A stretch of 64,000 nt of DNA, from NCBI GenBank assembly GCA_050247235.1, contig JBFWUN010000003.1, positions 1 through 64,000 of the forward strand, in the 5' to 3' direction. The notes beneath the pieces were generated by a model, which ran no database searches, was not told where the DNA came from, and worked only from the letters and a program-made list of their open reading frames with translations. Positions 17,370 through 26,560 of the stretch are shown here, in pieces. Source of the stretch: CAIKBL01 sp050247235. Lineage in GTDB: Bacteria; Pseudomonadota; Gammaproteobacteria; Ga0077536. Within the stretch, counting starts at the first letter, position 1. Each line of letters opens with the position of its first letter. The translations under genes were made by a program, and so were the position numbers.

Positions 17370-19304
17370 ATGTACACACGACTGTTCGAACCCACGCGGA
17401 TCGGCGGCATGCATCTCAAGAACCGCATCGTCCGTGCCGCGAACACCACCCTGTTCGCTTCGCCGAAGGACGGGGTGGTAACCCAGTTGCTGCTGGACCA
17501 CTACGCGATCGAAGCGGCGGGGGGCGTGGGGTTGTGCCTGGTCGAAGCCTCGTCGGTGGAGGTCAATTCGCGGTTGCAGTACGGCGAGCCGACGGTGGAC
17601 TCCGAGTACGCGCTGGGCGGGCTGTGGCATCTCGCCGAGACCATCAGGATGAACGGGGCGAAAGCCGGCATCCAGCTGATCCACGCCGGTCGCCAGTGCC
17701 TCGTCCGCGAGAAAATGCCCGTGGCGCCGTCGCCCCGCCAGGACGGCTACTTCCGCGTGCAGCCGCGCGCGCTCACGGAGGAGGAGATTGAAGCCATTCT
17801 CGACGCCTTCGCCGACGGGGTGGATCGCGCGCAGCGGGCCGGTTTCGACTGCGTCGAATTCCACGGCGCACACGGTTACCTGCCCGCGGAGTTCCTGTCC
17901 CGCGAAGCCAATCATCGCACGGACCAGTGGGGTGGATCGCTCGCCAACCGCGCGCGCTTCGGGTTGGAGATCGTGCGCCGTGCGCGTGCCAGGGTCGGTG
18001 CGCGCTATCCGCTGATCTACAAGGTCTCCGCCGAGGATTACGTGCAGGACGGCGTGACGCTCGAAGAATCGATCCAGTTCTGCAAATGGCTGGAAGACGC
18101 CGGCATCGACGCCATCGAAGTGTCCGGCGGTACCGGCGAGGTCTGGGAGCATACCTGTGCGCCGACGCATTTCCCTTACGGCAACCTGGTGCACCTCGCG
18201 GCCGCCATCAGGAACGAGGTGAAGATCCCGATCATCGCGGTCGGTGCGATCAACGAGCCCGCGTTTGCCGAGCAGATCCTCGCCGACGGGAAGGCGGATC
18301 TCATCGCGTTGTGCCGTGCCATCACCGCCGATCCCGACTGGGCGAACAAGGCCGCCGCAGGAAAAGCCGAGGAGATCCGGCCGTGCATCCGCTGCAACGA
18401 CTGCCTGGACAGCATCCTGCCGGGCACGCCGATGCGCTGCCGGGTCAACTTTCTGGGTGGACGCGAATCGCGCTACCAGCTCAAACCCGCGCGCGAAGCG
18501 AAGAGGGTCGTCGTGGTAGGGGGAGGGGCGGCGGGCATGGAGGCAGCGCGCACCGCGCACTATCGGGGTCACGACGTGACGTTGATCGAGCAGCGCGCGC
18601 AGCTCGGCGGGCTGCTGATCCCAGCCTGTGAGATTCCCGCGAAGCACGATCTCGACAAGCTCTTCAAGTGGTATGTCCGGGAAATGCACCGCCTGCCGAT
18701 CCGGGTCATGACTTCGACCGCGGCAACGCCCGAGCTGGTCCGGTCGCTGGGTGCCGATGCTCTCATCGTCGCCACCGGTCACGGCGACGCGCCCAACCGG
18801 CCGGCCGGTCTGCAGGGTCTCGACCATCCGCACGTCATCACCACGATGGACCTGCTGGAACATCGCGCGGAACCCGAGGACAGCATCGTGATCGGCGGGG
18901 GCTTCATGGGCTGCGACATCGCGCAGCACATCGCCGGTGCCGGCAAGCGCGTGACGCTGCTCTCGCGTTACGACCGTGAACACATCGGCGGCACCGTGGG
19001 CTTTTTCACGCGCAATTCGCTGTTCCAGCTTCTGGAGAAACTGCGGGTCGAGATCCGTGCGGGCGTGAACTACAGGCGGATCACCGACGACGGTGTCGTC
19101 ATCCGGAACACGGACGGCACCGAAGATCTCGTGCCGGGCAGGCGGGTGGTGCTGGCGAACGGCTTCAAGGTGGACCTGGATTCGATGGCGAAATGGCAGG
19201 GCTGCGCGTCCGAAGTCCACCTGGTCGGCAACTGCATCGACCCGGCCAACATCATGGGCACCACCCGGCAGGCGAACGCCGCGGTCTATCGCATCGGAGC
19301 CTGA
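17370..19304 (+). CDS. Old yellow enzyme/Fe-S/FAD oxidoreductase, di-/trimethylamine dehydrogenase-like
   Basis: 644 residues. An N-terminal FMN barrel (1-~335) holds the HGAHGYLP segment (H165, H168) resembling the trimethylamine dehydrogenase active-site loop. A [4Fe-4S] motif follows with cysteines 339, 342, 345 and 357, spaced CxxCxxC as in amine dehydrogenases rather than CxxCxxxC of 2,4-dienoyl-CoA reductase. A C-terminal FAD/NAD-type domain begins near 381 (VVVVGGGAAGMEAA). Relatives include dimethylamine and N-methylproline (stachydrine) demethylases. It starts the forward arm of the cluster and is followed after 3 bases by a dimethylglycine-dehydrogenase-like gene, supporting oxidative N-demethylation. 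Confidence 0.85.
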   Translation: MYTRLFEPTRIGGMHLKNRIVRAANTTLFASPKDGVVTQLLLDHYAIEAAGGVGLCLVEASSVEVNSRLQYGEPTVDSEYALGGLWHLAETIRMNGAKAGIQLIHAGRQCLVREKMPVAPSPRQDGYFRVQPRALTEEEIEAILDAFADGVDRAQRAGFDCVEFHGAHGYLPAEFLSREANHRTDQWGGSLANRARFGLEIVRRARARVGARYPLIYKVSAEDYVQDGVTLEESIQFCKWLEDAGIDAIEVSGGTGEVWEHTCAPTHFPYGNLVHLAAAIRNEVKIPIIAVGAINEPAFAEQILADGKADLIALCRAITADPDWANKAAAGKAEEIRPCIRCNDCLDSILPGTPMRCRVNFLGGRESRYQLKPAREAKRVVVVGGGAAGMEAARTAHYRGHDVTLIEQRAQLGGLLIPACEIPAKHDLDKLFKWYVREMHRLPIRVMTSTAATPELVRSLGADALIVATGHGDAPNRPAGLQGLDHPHVITTMDLLEHRAEPEDSIVIGGGFMGCDIAQHIAGAGKRVTLLSRYDREHIGGTVGFFTRNSLFQLLEKLRVEIRAGVNYRRITDDGVVIRNTDGTEDLVPGRRVVLANGFKVDLDSMAKWQGCASEVHLVGNCIDPANIMGTTRQANAAVYRIGA

Positions 19305-19307
19305 GCC

Positions 19308-21761
19308 TTGACCCATACCATTTTCCCGACACACGCGCGGGCCGTCGTGGTGGGCGGCGGCATCATCGGCTGCTCCGTGGCCTACCACCTTGCCAGGCTC
19401 GGCTGGCAGGACGTGGTCCTGCTGGAACGCAAGCAGCTGACCTGCGGCACCACGTGGCATGCGGCCGGTCTCATCACCACGTTGCGCGACACCGAAGCGC
19501 AGACCCGGCTCGCACAGTACTCGTTGAAACTCTACGACGAGCTGGAGGCGGAGACCGGCCAGGCCACGGGCTTCATCCGTTGCGGTTCCGTGCAGCTCGC
19601 AATGACTGCAGAGAAGGCGGAAGAGATGCGTCGGGGCTGCGCGATGGCGCGCCTGTTCGGCGTAGAGAACCACGAGATCTCGCCGCGCGAGGTCAAAGAT
19701 CTGTTCCCGCTCGCGTACGTCGACGACCTCGTCGCCGGTTTCTACTTCCCGGCGGACGGGCGTGTGAACCCGGCCGATGTCGCGCAGGCGCTCGCGAAGG
19801 GCGCGCGCGCCCGCGGCGTGCGCATCCTCGAGCACACCCCGATGCGCGAAGTGCTGTTCGACGGCGCGCGGGCGGTGGGGGTGCGCACGGACCAGGGAGA
19901 CATCCGGGCGGAGGCCGTCGTGCTGTGCCCCGGCATGTGGGGGCGCGAAGTCGGACTTGCGGCGGGCATCGATCTGCCGCTGCAGGCGGCCGAGCACTAC
20001 TACCTGATCTCAGAACCGATCGGGGGACTGCACAACCGGCTGCCGATCCTGCGCGACCCGGGTCGCGCAGTCTATGCGCGCGAGGAGGCCGGCAAGCTCA
20101 TGCTCGGTTTCTTCGAGCCGGTGGCGGCGCCGTGGGGCATCAACGGCATCCCGCGGGATTTCTGCTTCGGCGAGATTCAGCCCGACTGGGAGCGGATGGA
20201 ACCGCACATCGCGCGCGGCATGCAGCGTCTGCCCATCCTGTTCGAAACCGGGATCCGCCAGTTCTTCTGCGGCCCCGAGTCGTTCACCCCGGATCACAAC
20301 TACCTGATGGGCCGCGCGCCGTTCAAGGAGAACCTGTACGTCGCCTGCGGGTTCAATTCGCTCGGCATCCTGTCCGCCGGCGGCGCCGGCCACGTGATGG
20401 CGCACTGGATGAACGACGGCGTGCAGCCGATGGACATCTGGGATGTCGATGTCAGGCGCATCCAGCCGTGCCACAACCAGCGGAAGTTCGTCGTCGACCG
20501 CACCGTGGAGTCGCTCGGGATCGCCTACCAGATGCACTGGCCCCACCGGCAGTGGGAGACCGCGCGCGGGGTCAGGCACTCGGTGCTGCACGACCGCGTG
20601 GCGGCCGCCGGCGCGGTGTTCGGCGAATCGGCAGGATGGGAACGTCCCAACTGGTACGCGCGCGCAGGCCAGGATCGGACTTACGCGTACGACTTCCATC
20701 GCCAGAACTGGTTCGAGAACAACGCCCACGAGCACCGCGCGGTGCGCGACGGTGTGGGCGTGTTCGAGCAGTCGTCGTTCGCCAAGCTGCTGGTGCAGGG
20801 CCGCGACGCCGAGCGCGTGCTGAACCGGATCGCTACGGCGAACCTCGCGGTCGCGCCCGGCAAGGTCGTCTATACGCAGTTCCTCAACGCGCGCGGCGGC
20901 GTGGAAGCCGATCTCACGGTCTCGCGCCTCGCCGAGGACCGATTTCTCGTCGTCACGGCGGCGTTCACCCAGACGCACGTGCACGCCTGGATCCACGAGA
21001 ACATTCCGCCGGAGGCGCACTGCGTGATCACGGACGTCACCGGCGCGTACGCCATGCTGAACGTCCAGGGCCCGCACTCACGCGCGTTGCTGACACGGGT
21101 GTCGTCGGGCGATTTTTCCAACGCGGCGTTTCCGTTCGGCACATGGCAGAAGGTCGAAATCGGCTACCAGCACGCGATCGCCCTGCGTATCTCCTACACG
21201 GGGGAACTCGGCTGGGAACTCTACATCCCCACGGAGATGGCACCGGCTGTGTACGACACGCTGATCGCCGCCGGGCGAGAGTTCGATCTCACCCACTGCG
21301 GGTATCACACGTTGAACACGCTGCGCATCGAGAAGGCGTACCGCGAGTGGGCGCACGATATGGGGCCGGTCGACACGCTCATCGAGGCAGGGCTGGCCTT
21401 CACGGCGGCGTGGGACAAGCCCGCAGGATTCATCGGACGCGAAGCGCTGCTGCGCGCGCGCGAACGCGGGGCGCCGACCCGACGACTTGTGCAGTTCCTG
21501 CTCCAAGATCCCACCCCGATGCTCACGCACAACGAAGCGGTATGGCGCAACGGCGTGCGCGCGGGGTACACGCTGTCGTCCGGGTACGCGCACACACTCG
21601 GCGCATGCGCGGCGATGGCCTACGTAAAATGCGAAGAAGGCGTCAGTGCGGAATTCATCCAGGACGGCACCTACGAGATCGAGCAGGCGGATCGGCGCTA
21701 CCCGGCGCGCGCTTCCCTGACACCGCTGTATGACCCCCGGAGCTTGCGCGCGCGGTCGTGA
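19308..21761 (+). CDS. Dimethylglycine/sarcosine dehydrogenase-like flavoprotein with GcvT domain
   Basis: 817 residues: a DAO-type FAD domain (VVVGGGIIGCSVA at ~12-24) and a C-terminal aminomethyltransferase (GcvT) tetrahydrofolate domain (~420-810). GTTWHAAGL includes H51, at the position of the histidine that binds FAD covalently in dimethylglycine and sarcosine dehydrogenases. The enzyme should oxidise an N-methyl group and hand the one-carbon unit to tetrahydrofolate. TTG start at 19308, with GGAG upstream, because no other initiator precedes the FAD motif. Cotranscribed with the preceding gene. Confidence 0.88.
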   Translation: MTHTIFPTHARAVVVGGGIIGCSVAYHLARLGWQDVVLLERKQLTCGTTWHAAGLITTLRDTEAQTRLAQYSLKLYDELEAETGQATGFIRCGSVQLAMTAEKAEEMRRGCAMARLFGVENHEISPREVKDLFPLAYVDDLVAGFYFPADGRVNPADVAQALAKGARARGVRILEHTPMREVLFDGARAVGVRTDQGDIRAEAVVLCPGMWGREVGLAAGIDLPLQAAEHYYLISEPIGGLHNRLPILRDPGRAVYAREEAGKLMLGFFEPVAAPWGINGIPRDFCFGEIQPDWERMEPHIARGMQRLPILFETGIRQFFCGPESFTPDHNYLMGRAPFKENLYVACGFNSLGILSAGGAGHVMAHWMNDGVQPMDIWDVDVRRIQPCHNQRKFVVDRTVESLGIAYQMHWPHRQWETARGVRHSVLHDRVAAAGAVFGESAGWERPNWYARAGQDRTYAYDFHRQNWFENNAHEHRAVRDGVGVFEQSSFAKLLVQGRDAERVLNRIATANLAVAPGKVVYTQFLNARGGVEADLTVSRLAEDRFLVVTAAFTQTHVHAWIHENIPPEAHCVITDVTGAYAMLNVQGPHSRALLTRVSSGDFSNAAFPFGTWQKVEIGYQHAIALRISYTGELGWELYIPTEMAPAVYDTLIAAGREFDLTHCGYHTLNTLRIEKAYREWAHDMGPVDTLIEAGLAFTAAWDKPAGFIGREALLRARERGAPTRRLVQFLLQDPTPMLTHNEAVWRNGVRAGYTLSSGYAHTLGACAAMAYVKCEEGVSAEFIQDGTYEIEQADRRYPARASLTPLYDPRSLRARS

Positions 21762-21772
21762 CGGGACCGCGC
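21750..21772. terminator. Hairpin between convergent genes
   Basis: GCGCGGTC and GACCGCGC form a perfect 8-bp stem with a 7-base loop. It includes the stop codon of the dehydrogenase gene and precedes the convergent srkA gene end. There is no T-tract, so it is only a candidate bidirectional terminator. Confidence 0.35.
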
Positions 21773-21805
21773 AATGGGCGCTATCTCGCAGCAGGCGCGG
21801 GTTCC

Positions 21806-22861
21806 TCAGTCGAACCCTTCCTCCCACACCAGCGGTGCCTCCTGTAGCGCCGCCAGCTGCTCGCGCAGCGCGAGCACGTGGTCCTGCCAGTAGCGCTGAG
21901 AGTTGAACCACGGGAAGTGCAGCGGAAAGGCAGGATCCGTCCAGCGGCGCGCGAGCCACGCGGCGTAGTGGATCATCCGCAACGTCCGCAGCGCCTCGAT
22001 CAGCGCCAGCTCGGCAGGGTCGAAGCGGGCGAACATCGTGTAGCCCTTCAGCACGTGGGCGAGCGCGGCGGTCATTTCGGCGCGTTCGCCGCCGAGCAGC
22101 ATCCAGAGATCCTGCACCGCCGGCCCTGTCATGCAGTCGTCCAGGTCCACGAAGTGCGGGCCGGCGGGGGTCCACAGGATATTGCCCGGGTGGCAGTCGC
22201 CGTGCAGCCGGGTGCGGCGCACGGGTCCCACCGCGTCGAACACCGCGGCCAGCTGGTCGAGCGCTGCGTCGGTGACGCTGTCGTACGCGGCGCGGAGATC
22301 GGCTGGGATGAAGTCGTGCGCGCGCAGGTACGCGACGGACTCGCTGCCCAGGCGTGCCACCGTCAATGCCGTGCGCGCCGTGAAGCGGCCGGCACCGCCC
22401 ACCGCGTGGATGCGCCCGAGGAAACGCCCGATCCATTCCAGCACTGCCGGATCTTCCAGCTCCGGCGTGCGGCCGGGCCGGTTGGGAAACAGCGCGAAGC
22501 GCAGCTCACCGCTCGTCCACAGGCAGGAATCACCCGCCCGCCGCAGCGGTGCCACCACGGGGATTTCGGCCGCGGCAAGCTCGTGTGCGAAAGCGTGTTC
22601 CTCGGCGATCGCGGCGTCGCTCCAGCGGCCCTTGCGGTAGAACTTCGCGATCACCGAGCCGCCGTCGTCCAGGCCCACGCGGTACACGCGGTTCTCGTAG
22701 CTGTTCAGCGCAAGCAGCCGGCCGTCGCACGCGAACCCGGCAGCCTCGATCACGTCGAGTACCCGGTCCGGGGTCAGAGTCGCAAAGGGAGCGGGATCGG
22801 GACTGTCGGTGTCCACGGGGGCGGCCGGCGCGGGCGGAGGGCCGCTGCGTTTGCGCACCAT
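21806..22861 (-). CDS. srkA: Stress response kinase A-like Ser/Thr protein kinase
   Basis: 351 residues of the YihE/RdoA (SrkA) family, an aminoglycoside-phosphotransferase-like fold. The catalytic HGDCHPGN loop lies at 220-227 and the metal-binding VDLDD at 238-242. E. coli SrkA protects against stress-induced cell death. The start at 22861 is chosen because upstream residues lack homology and overlap the preceding gene. Part of a reverse-strand run with the small zinc-ribbon and DUF998 genes, 5 bases apart. Confidence 0.9.
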   Translation of the reverse strand: MVRKRSGPPPAPAAPVDTDSPDPAPFATLTPDRVLDVIEAAGFACDGRLLALNSYENRVYRVGLDDGGSVIAKFYRKGRWSDAAIAEEHAFAHELAAAEIPVVAPLRRAGDSCLWTSGELRFALFPNRPGRTPELEDPAVLEWIGRFLGRIHAVGGAGRFTARTALTVARLGSESVAYLRAHDFIPADLRAAYDSVTDAALDQLAAVFDAVGPVRRTRLHGDCHPGNILWTPAGPHFVDLDDCMTGPAVQDLWMLLGGERAEMTAALAHVLKGYTMFARFDPAELALIEALRTLRMIHYAAWLARRWTDPAFPLHFPWFNSQRYWQDHVLALREQLAALQEAPLVWEEGFD

Positions 22862-22866
22862 CGTGT

Positions 22867-23145
22867 TCAGCGCCGCCGCGCGACGAGCGGCACGTAGCAG
22901 TCGCCGATGTAATCCACCAGCGCCCACACGGCGAGCGACGCCACCTGGCCGGAGCGGCCGTATGCCTGCGTCAGCACGTTGAGCGCGAGCAGCCACGCGA
23001 CCATCTCGACCGACAGCAGCGGCAGGCGCCACGCCGGATGCGTACCGACGTCCGCGCCGCAGGCGCGACAGCGCACGCGCCAGAACATGAGCTTCCAGAC
23101 CGGGATGGTCCGCTGGCCGCAGCTCGGACAGGCGCGCGCGATCAT
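22867..23145 (-). CDS. Small zinc-ribbon membrane protein
   Basis: 92 residues with two CxxC pairs near the N-terminus (CPSCGQ and CRACGA, a zinc ribbon) and hydrophobic helices after residue ~40. The fold resembles small bacterial membrane proteins with a cytoplasmic zinc finger. The ATG at 23145 overlaps the upstream DUF998 stop by four bases. No function can be assigned. Confidence 0.7.
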   Translation of the reverse strand: MIARACPSCGQRTIPVWKLMFWRVRCRACGADVGTHPAWRLPLLSVEMVAWLLALNVLTQAYGRSGQVASLAVWALVDYIGDCYVPLVARRR

Positions 23146-23813
23146 GCGCGTGAGCGCCGCGCCGGGGAAGCGGTCGCCGCCCCCGGCGTCGCGGTCGCCG
23201 CACACCACAGCGACACCGCGAATACCAGCACCCAGCCGGACAGCAGCACGCTTGCCAGCCGCTGGAACAGTCCTGCCCGTTCCTCGCTGAACTGCATGTA
23301 GAACAACACCACCAGGGTCCAGATCGCAACGCCGATGCCGCCCGCGAAGAGATGCGCGAGCGCGCGTTCGCGCCGCACGCCGATGCCGACGAATAGTGCG
23401 GCGAGCATCATCGCCGCATAGCCGGCACGCGCATACGCGTGATGCCATTCCTGCGCGCGGGAGATGATGCTCGGATCGCAACCGGGCTCACACGGAAAGT
23501 AACCGGTGCCGATGCGCGCGGCGCCGCTCAGCGCGACCAGCGCCACACCGGCCAGCGCGAGCGGGCGTGCGCGCAGCCGCCACGCGGCGGCCGCCGCGAA
23601 CAGCAGGTACAGCAGGCCGGTGACGTAGAAACCGGCCACGCGCATCAGGTCCGCGGTGGGCGCATCGCGCGCGGCCAGTTCCGAGATGAAGTCTGTGACG
23701 TGGGAATAGCCCGGGAACCGGCTCGCACACCACGCGATCATCACGCCCCACCACAGCGGTCCGATGATCCCGCACGCGAGCCCCAGCCGCTCGGGCAGGC
23801 TCGCGTGCGTCAT
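23142..23813 (-). CDS. DUF998-like membrane protein
   Basis: 223 residues with about six hydrophobic helices and the conserved stretch GYSHVTDFISELAARDAP, followed by FPCEPGC, typical of DUF998 proteins. Function unknown. Overlaps the next gene by four bases, so the three genes DUF998, zinc-ribbon and srkA probably form one operon. Confidence 0.8.
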   Translation of the reverse strand: MTHASLPERLGLACGIIGPLWWGVMIAWCASRFPGYSHVTDFISELAARDAPTADLMRVAGFYVTGLLYLLFAAAAAWRLRARPLALAGVALVALSGAARIGTGYFPCEPGCDPSIISRAQEWHHAYARAGYAAMMLAALFVGIGVRRERALAHLFAGGIGVAIWTLVVLFYMQFSEERAGLFQRLASVLLSGWVLVFAVSLWCAATATPGAATASPARRSRA

Positions 23814-23863
23814 GGGGTGATGCGCGGCGCGCCGGACGGTGCGGGCAGGCGCGGGCGCATACG

Positions 23864-24625
23864 TCAGAGGTTGCCCTTGTGCTGAACCCCGTCCACGGCG
23901 AGCGTCACACCGGACACCCAGCTCGCCTTCTGCGAAGCCAGGAAGACCACGGCGTTCGCGATTTCTTCAGGGCGACCCATGCGGCCGAACGGAATCGACG
24001 CGACCACGCTGTCGTAGAACGCCTTGTTGCCCTTGTGCACGTTGTCCCAGAAGCCGTCGGGGAAATCGATCGAGCCGGGTGCGACGCAGTTCACGCGGAT
24101 ACCCTTTGGCGCCAGCTCGACCGCCATGCTCTTCGAGTGACTGACGAGCGCCGCCTTCACCGCGGCATAGGCGGCCACCCCTGGCAGGCTCGCTTCCAGG
24201 CCGGAGATCGAGCTGATGTGGATGATCGCGCCGCCACCCTGCGCCTCGAGCCACGGCACCACTTTCCACGTCGCGCGTACCGGCGCCATCACGTCCACCG
24301 CGAGGCTCGCCGCCCAGCCATCCTCGTTGTCGGTGACGCCGAACCCGGACGGATTGTTGACCAGCACGTCCACACGGCCGAGCGCCGCGTGCGCGCCGTC
24401 GAGGAACCGGTTCAGCTCCGCGGCGTTGCCCACGTCACAGCCCGCCGCATGCACCTTCACGCCCTTCGCGGCGAGTTCGCCACGCGTCTTCTCCAGGGCG
24501 TCGCCGCCGCGCGCGCAGATGGCGACGTTCGCGCCTTCGTCCGCGAAAGCGTGCGCGATCGCACGGCCGATGCCCCGGCTTGCGCCGGTGACGATGACGC
24601 TCTTGCCCTTGAGTCCGAGATCCAT
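23864..24625 (-). CDS. SDR-family oxidoreductase
   Basis: 253-residue classical short-chain dehydrogenase: cofactor motif TGASRGIG at 13-20, a variant NNPSG motif in place of NNAG, and the AAYAAVKAAL segment with catalytic Tyr-Lys. The C-terminal GRMGRPEEIANAVVFLAS is typical. NAD(P)-dependent oxidation or reduction of an unknown alcohol/ketone. Reverse strand, 18 bases after the NfeD gene. Confidence 0.88.
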   Translation of the reverse strand: MDLGLKGKSVIVTGASRGIGRAIAHAFADEGANVAICARGGDALEKTRGELAAKGVKVHAAGCDVGNAAELNRFLDGAHAALGRVDVLVNNPSGFGVTDNEDGWAASLAVDVMAPVRATWKVVPWLEAQGGGAIIHISSISGLEASLPGVAAYAAVKAALVSHSKSMAVELAPKGIRVNCVAPGSIDFPDGFWDNVHKGNKAFYDSVVASIPFGRMGRPEEIANAVVFLASQKASWVSGVTLAVDGVQHKGNL

Positions 24626-24643
24626 TGTGCGCTCCCCTCTCGT

Positions 24644-25117
24644 TTACTGACTGGATGGATGCGAATGCGCCGCGGCGCGTTCGACTGACAGCACGGTGCC
24701 CTCCACGCCGACCACCGTGACATGAGTGCCTTTCGGCAGGTCGGGTCCGGCGACGCGCCACCACGTATCGTCCACGTGCAGGCGGCCCACGCCGTCGACG
24801 ATCGGTTCGGTCAGCGTGAAACGGCGTCCGACGTACTGCGCGCCGCGCCGGTTCAACGCGGGATGGCTGGTGGTCTCCGGGTGCGCCGCGCGGTAGCGTC
24901 GCCATGCGATGATCGTGGCCGCCGAGATCACCGCGAACAGCACGAGCTGTCCCTGCCATGCGAGCGCCGGCACCACCAGCAGCGCGACGCCGACGATCAC
25001 GGCGCCCACGCCGAACCACAACAGGAACGTCCCTGGCAGCAGGGTCTCGGCGATCATCAGCACCACGCCGGCGATGAACCAGTGCCAGGGCCCGAGCCGG
25101 GCAAGCAGCTCCGTCAT
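24644..25117 (-). CDS. NfeD-family membrane protein
   Basis: 157 residues with three or four N-terminal transmembrane helices and a C-terminal OB-fold (VGRRFTLTEPIVDGVGRLHVDDTWWRV). Short NfeD proteins are usually encoded beside stomatin-like SPFH proteins and partner with them in membrane quality control. The start overlaps the SPFH stop by four bases here, the standard arrangement. Confidence 0.9.
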   Translation of the reverse strand: MTELLARLGPWHWFIAGVVLMIAETLLPGTFLLWFGVGAVIVGVALLVVPALAWQGQLVLFAVISAATIIAWRRYRAAHPETTSHPALNRRGAQYVGRRFTLTEPIVDGVGRLHVDDTWWRVAGPDLPKGTHVTVVGVEGTVLSVERAAAHSHPSSQ

Positions 25118-26043
25118 GACTTCTTCGTCGCCGCCTGGAGGGCTTCGCGCGCGAGTTCGCCGATGCCGCCGATCGATCCCAGCACGCCGGCGGTCTCCAT
25201 CGGCATGAAGATCACCTTCTGGTTGGGCGCGGCGCCGATGCTGTGCATGGCCTCCACGTACTTGAGCGCCACGAAGTAGTTGACCGCGGTGGTACCGCCG
25301 CTGCCGATCGCCTCGGAGACGGCCCGCGTTGCCTTGGCCTCCGCTTCGGCCAGGCGTTCACGTGCCTCGGCATCGCGGAACGCGGCTTCCCGCCGGCCCT
25401 CGGCCTCCAGCACGGCCGCCTGCTTTTCGCCTTCCGCCTTGAGGATCGAGGCTTGGCGCGAGCCCTCGGCCTCCAGGATCGCGGCGCGCTTCTCGCGTTC
25501 CGCCTTCATCTGTCGCGCCATCGACTCCACCAGGTCGTGCGGCGGCGTGATGTCCTTGATCTCGATGCGCGTGACCTTGAGGCCCCACGGATGCGTGGCT
25601 TCGTCCACCACTGCCAGCAGCCGCGAATTGATCACATCGCGCTTGGACAGTGACTCGTCGAGATCCATCGAACCGAGCACGGTGCGGATGTTGGTCATCG
25701 TCAGGTTCAGGATGGCGACTTCGAGATGATTGACCTCGTACGCGGCGCGCACCGCGTCCAGCACCTGGTAGAACACCACGCCGTCCACCTTGACCACGGC
25801 GTTGTCGCGCGTGATGACCTCCTGCGAGGGCACCTCGAGCACCTGTTCCATCATGTTGATCTTGCGGCCGATGCTATCGACGTACGGGATGATGAGGCCG
25901 AGCCCGGGACGGAGTGTCGCGCGGTAGCGGCCGAACCGTTCAACCGTCCATTCGTATCCCTGCGGGACCATCTTCGCGCCCTTGTACAGGGTCACGATTA
26001 CGAGGACGACGAAGCCGAGGACGAACGAGCCGCCGATATCCAT
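25114..26043 (-). CDS. qmcA: Stomatin-like SPFH/band 7 protein (QmcA-like)
   Basis: 309 residues: an N-terminal membrane anchor, the SPFH domain (KMVPQGYEWTVERFGRY onward) and a charged coiled-coil rich in AEGxRQA repeats. Forms large membrane-associated oligomers linked to FtsH-type proteolysis. ATG at 26043 is preferred over GTG at 26049 because AAGGGGGG lies at proper distance only for the ATG. Translationally coupled to nfeD. Confidence 0.92.
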   Translation of the reverse strand: MDIGGSFVLGFVVLVIVTLYKGAKMVPQGYEWTVERFGRYRATLRPGLGLIIPYVDSIGRKINMMEQVLEVPSQEVITRDNAVVKVDGVVFYQVLDAVRAAYEVNHLEVAILNLTMTNIRTVLGSMDLDESLSKRDVINSRLLAVVDEATHPWGLKVTRIEIKDITPPHDLVESMARQMKAEREKRAAILEAEGSRQASILKAEGEKQAAVLEAEGRREAAFRDAEARERLAEAEAKATRAVSEAIGSGGTTAVNYFVALKYVEAMHSIGAAPNQKVIFMPMETAGVLGSIGGIGELAREALQAATKKS

Positions 26044-26074
26044 GGGCACCCCCCTTTGAAAAACGAGAAAGCGC

Positions 26075-26162
26075 AGAAAACGGGGACAGACCCCGATTCC
26101 GAAGAATTGGGGCCTGTCCCCGTTCTCAGCTTCTTCGGAATCGGGGTCTGTCCCCGTTTTCT
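26075..26162. repeat. Long inverted repeat with 32-bp perfect arms
   Basis: Left arm 26075-26106 and right arm 26131-26162 are exact complements. Each contains CGGGGACAGACCCC. The 24-base spacer carries a related GGGGCCTGTCCCC. Such GGGGACAGACCCC repeats recur in intergenic DNA of many proteobacteria. It could also end transcription arriving from 26233 on the reverse strand. Confidence 0.85.
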
Positions 26163-26232
26163 TGGGCGCTATTCTACCGGGGAAGGTCGGGACGGGAAGC
26201 GCGGACGACGCGCCGGGCGGAGACTGGCCGGA

Positions 26233-26424
26233 TCACTCCTGGAGCGCGCGCTGCGCGAGCGCGGCGTCGACATGCACGCGGTACCAGCTCAGGCAGCGCG
26301 CGTGGAAGGCGTCCAGCGCGGCTTCGGGCTCGACATTGGCATCGACCCTGCGGCACTCCATGTGGCGGTGTTCGCATCCGCACACTTCGCACTGCTGCAC
26401 CCATTCCATCTCGATCTGCGCCAT
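26233..26424 (-). CDS. Small cysteine/histidine-containing hypothetical protein
   Basis: 63 residues with CxxC plus nearby Cys/His residues (CEVCGCEHRHMEC), suggesting metal binding. GGAGA lies 7 bases before the ATG at 26424, supporting translation. The longer open frame to 26622 overlaps the next gene. No family recognised. Confidence 0.55.
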   Translation of the reverse strand: MAQIEMEWVQQCEVCGCEHRHMECRRVDANVEPEAALDAFHARCLSWYRVHVDAALAQRALQE

Positions 26425-26560
26425 CGCTCGGTCTCCGGAAGCGGCGGCCAGGATGGCGCGCCCTCGTGTCGTCGGGATGACGAGTCTGCGCGTTCCGGCC
26501 GGAAAAACCGTCGACCCCGTCCCGTCCCGCGTAAAACAACGCAACGCGGGCGGGCAGCCG

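Noticed and set aside
17100..19997. Reverse-strand open frame of 965 codons
   Set aside because: Antisense to the two dehydrogenase genes; arginine/histidine-rich composition typical of shadow frames.
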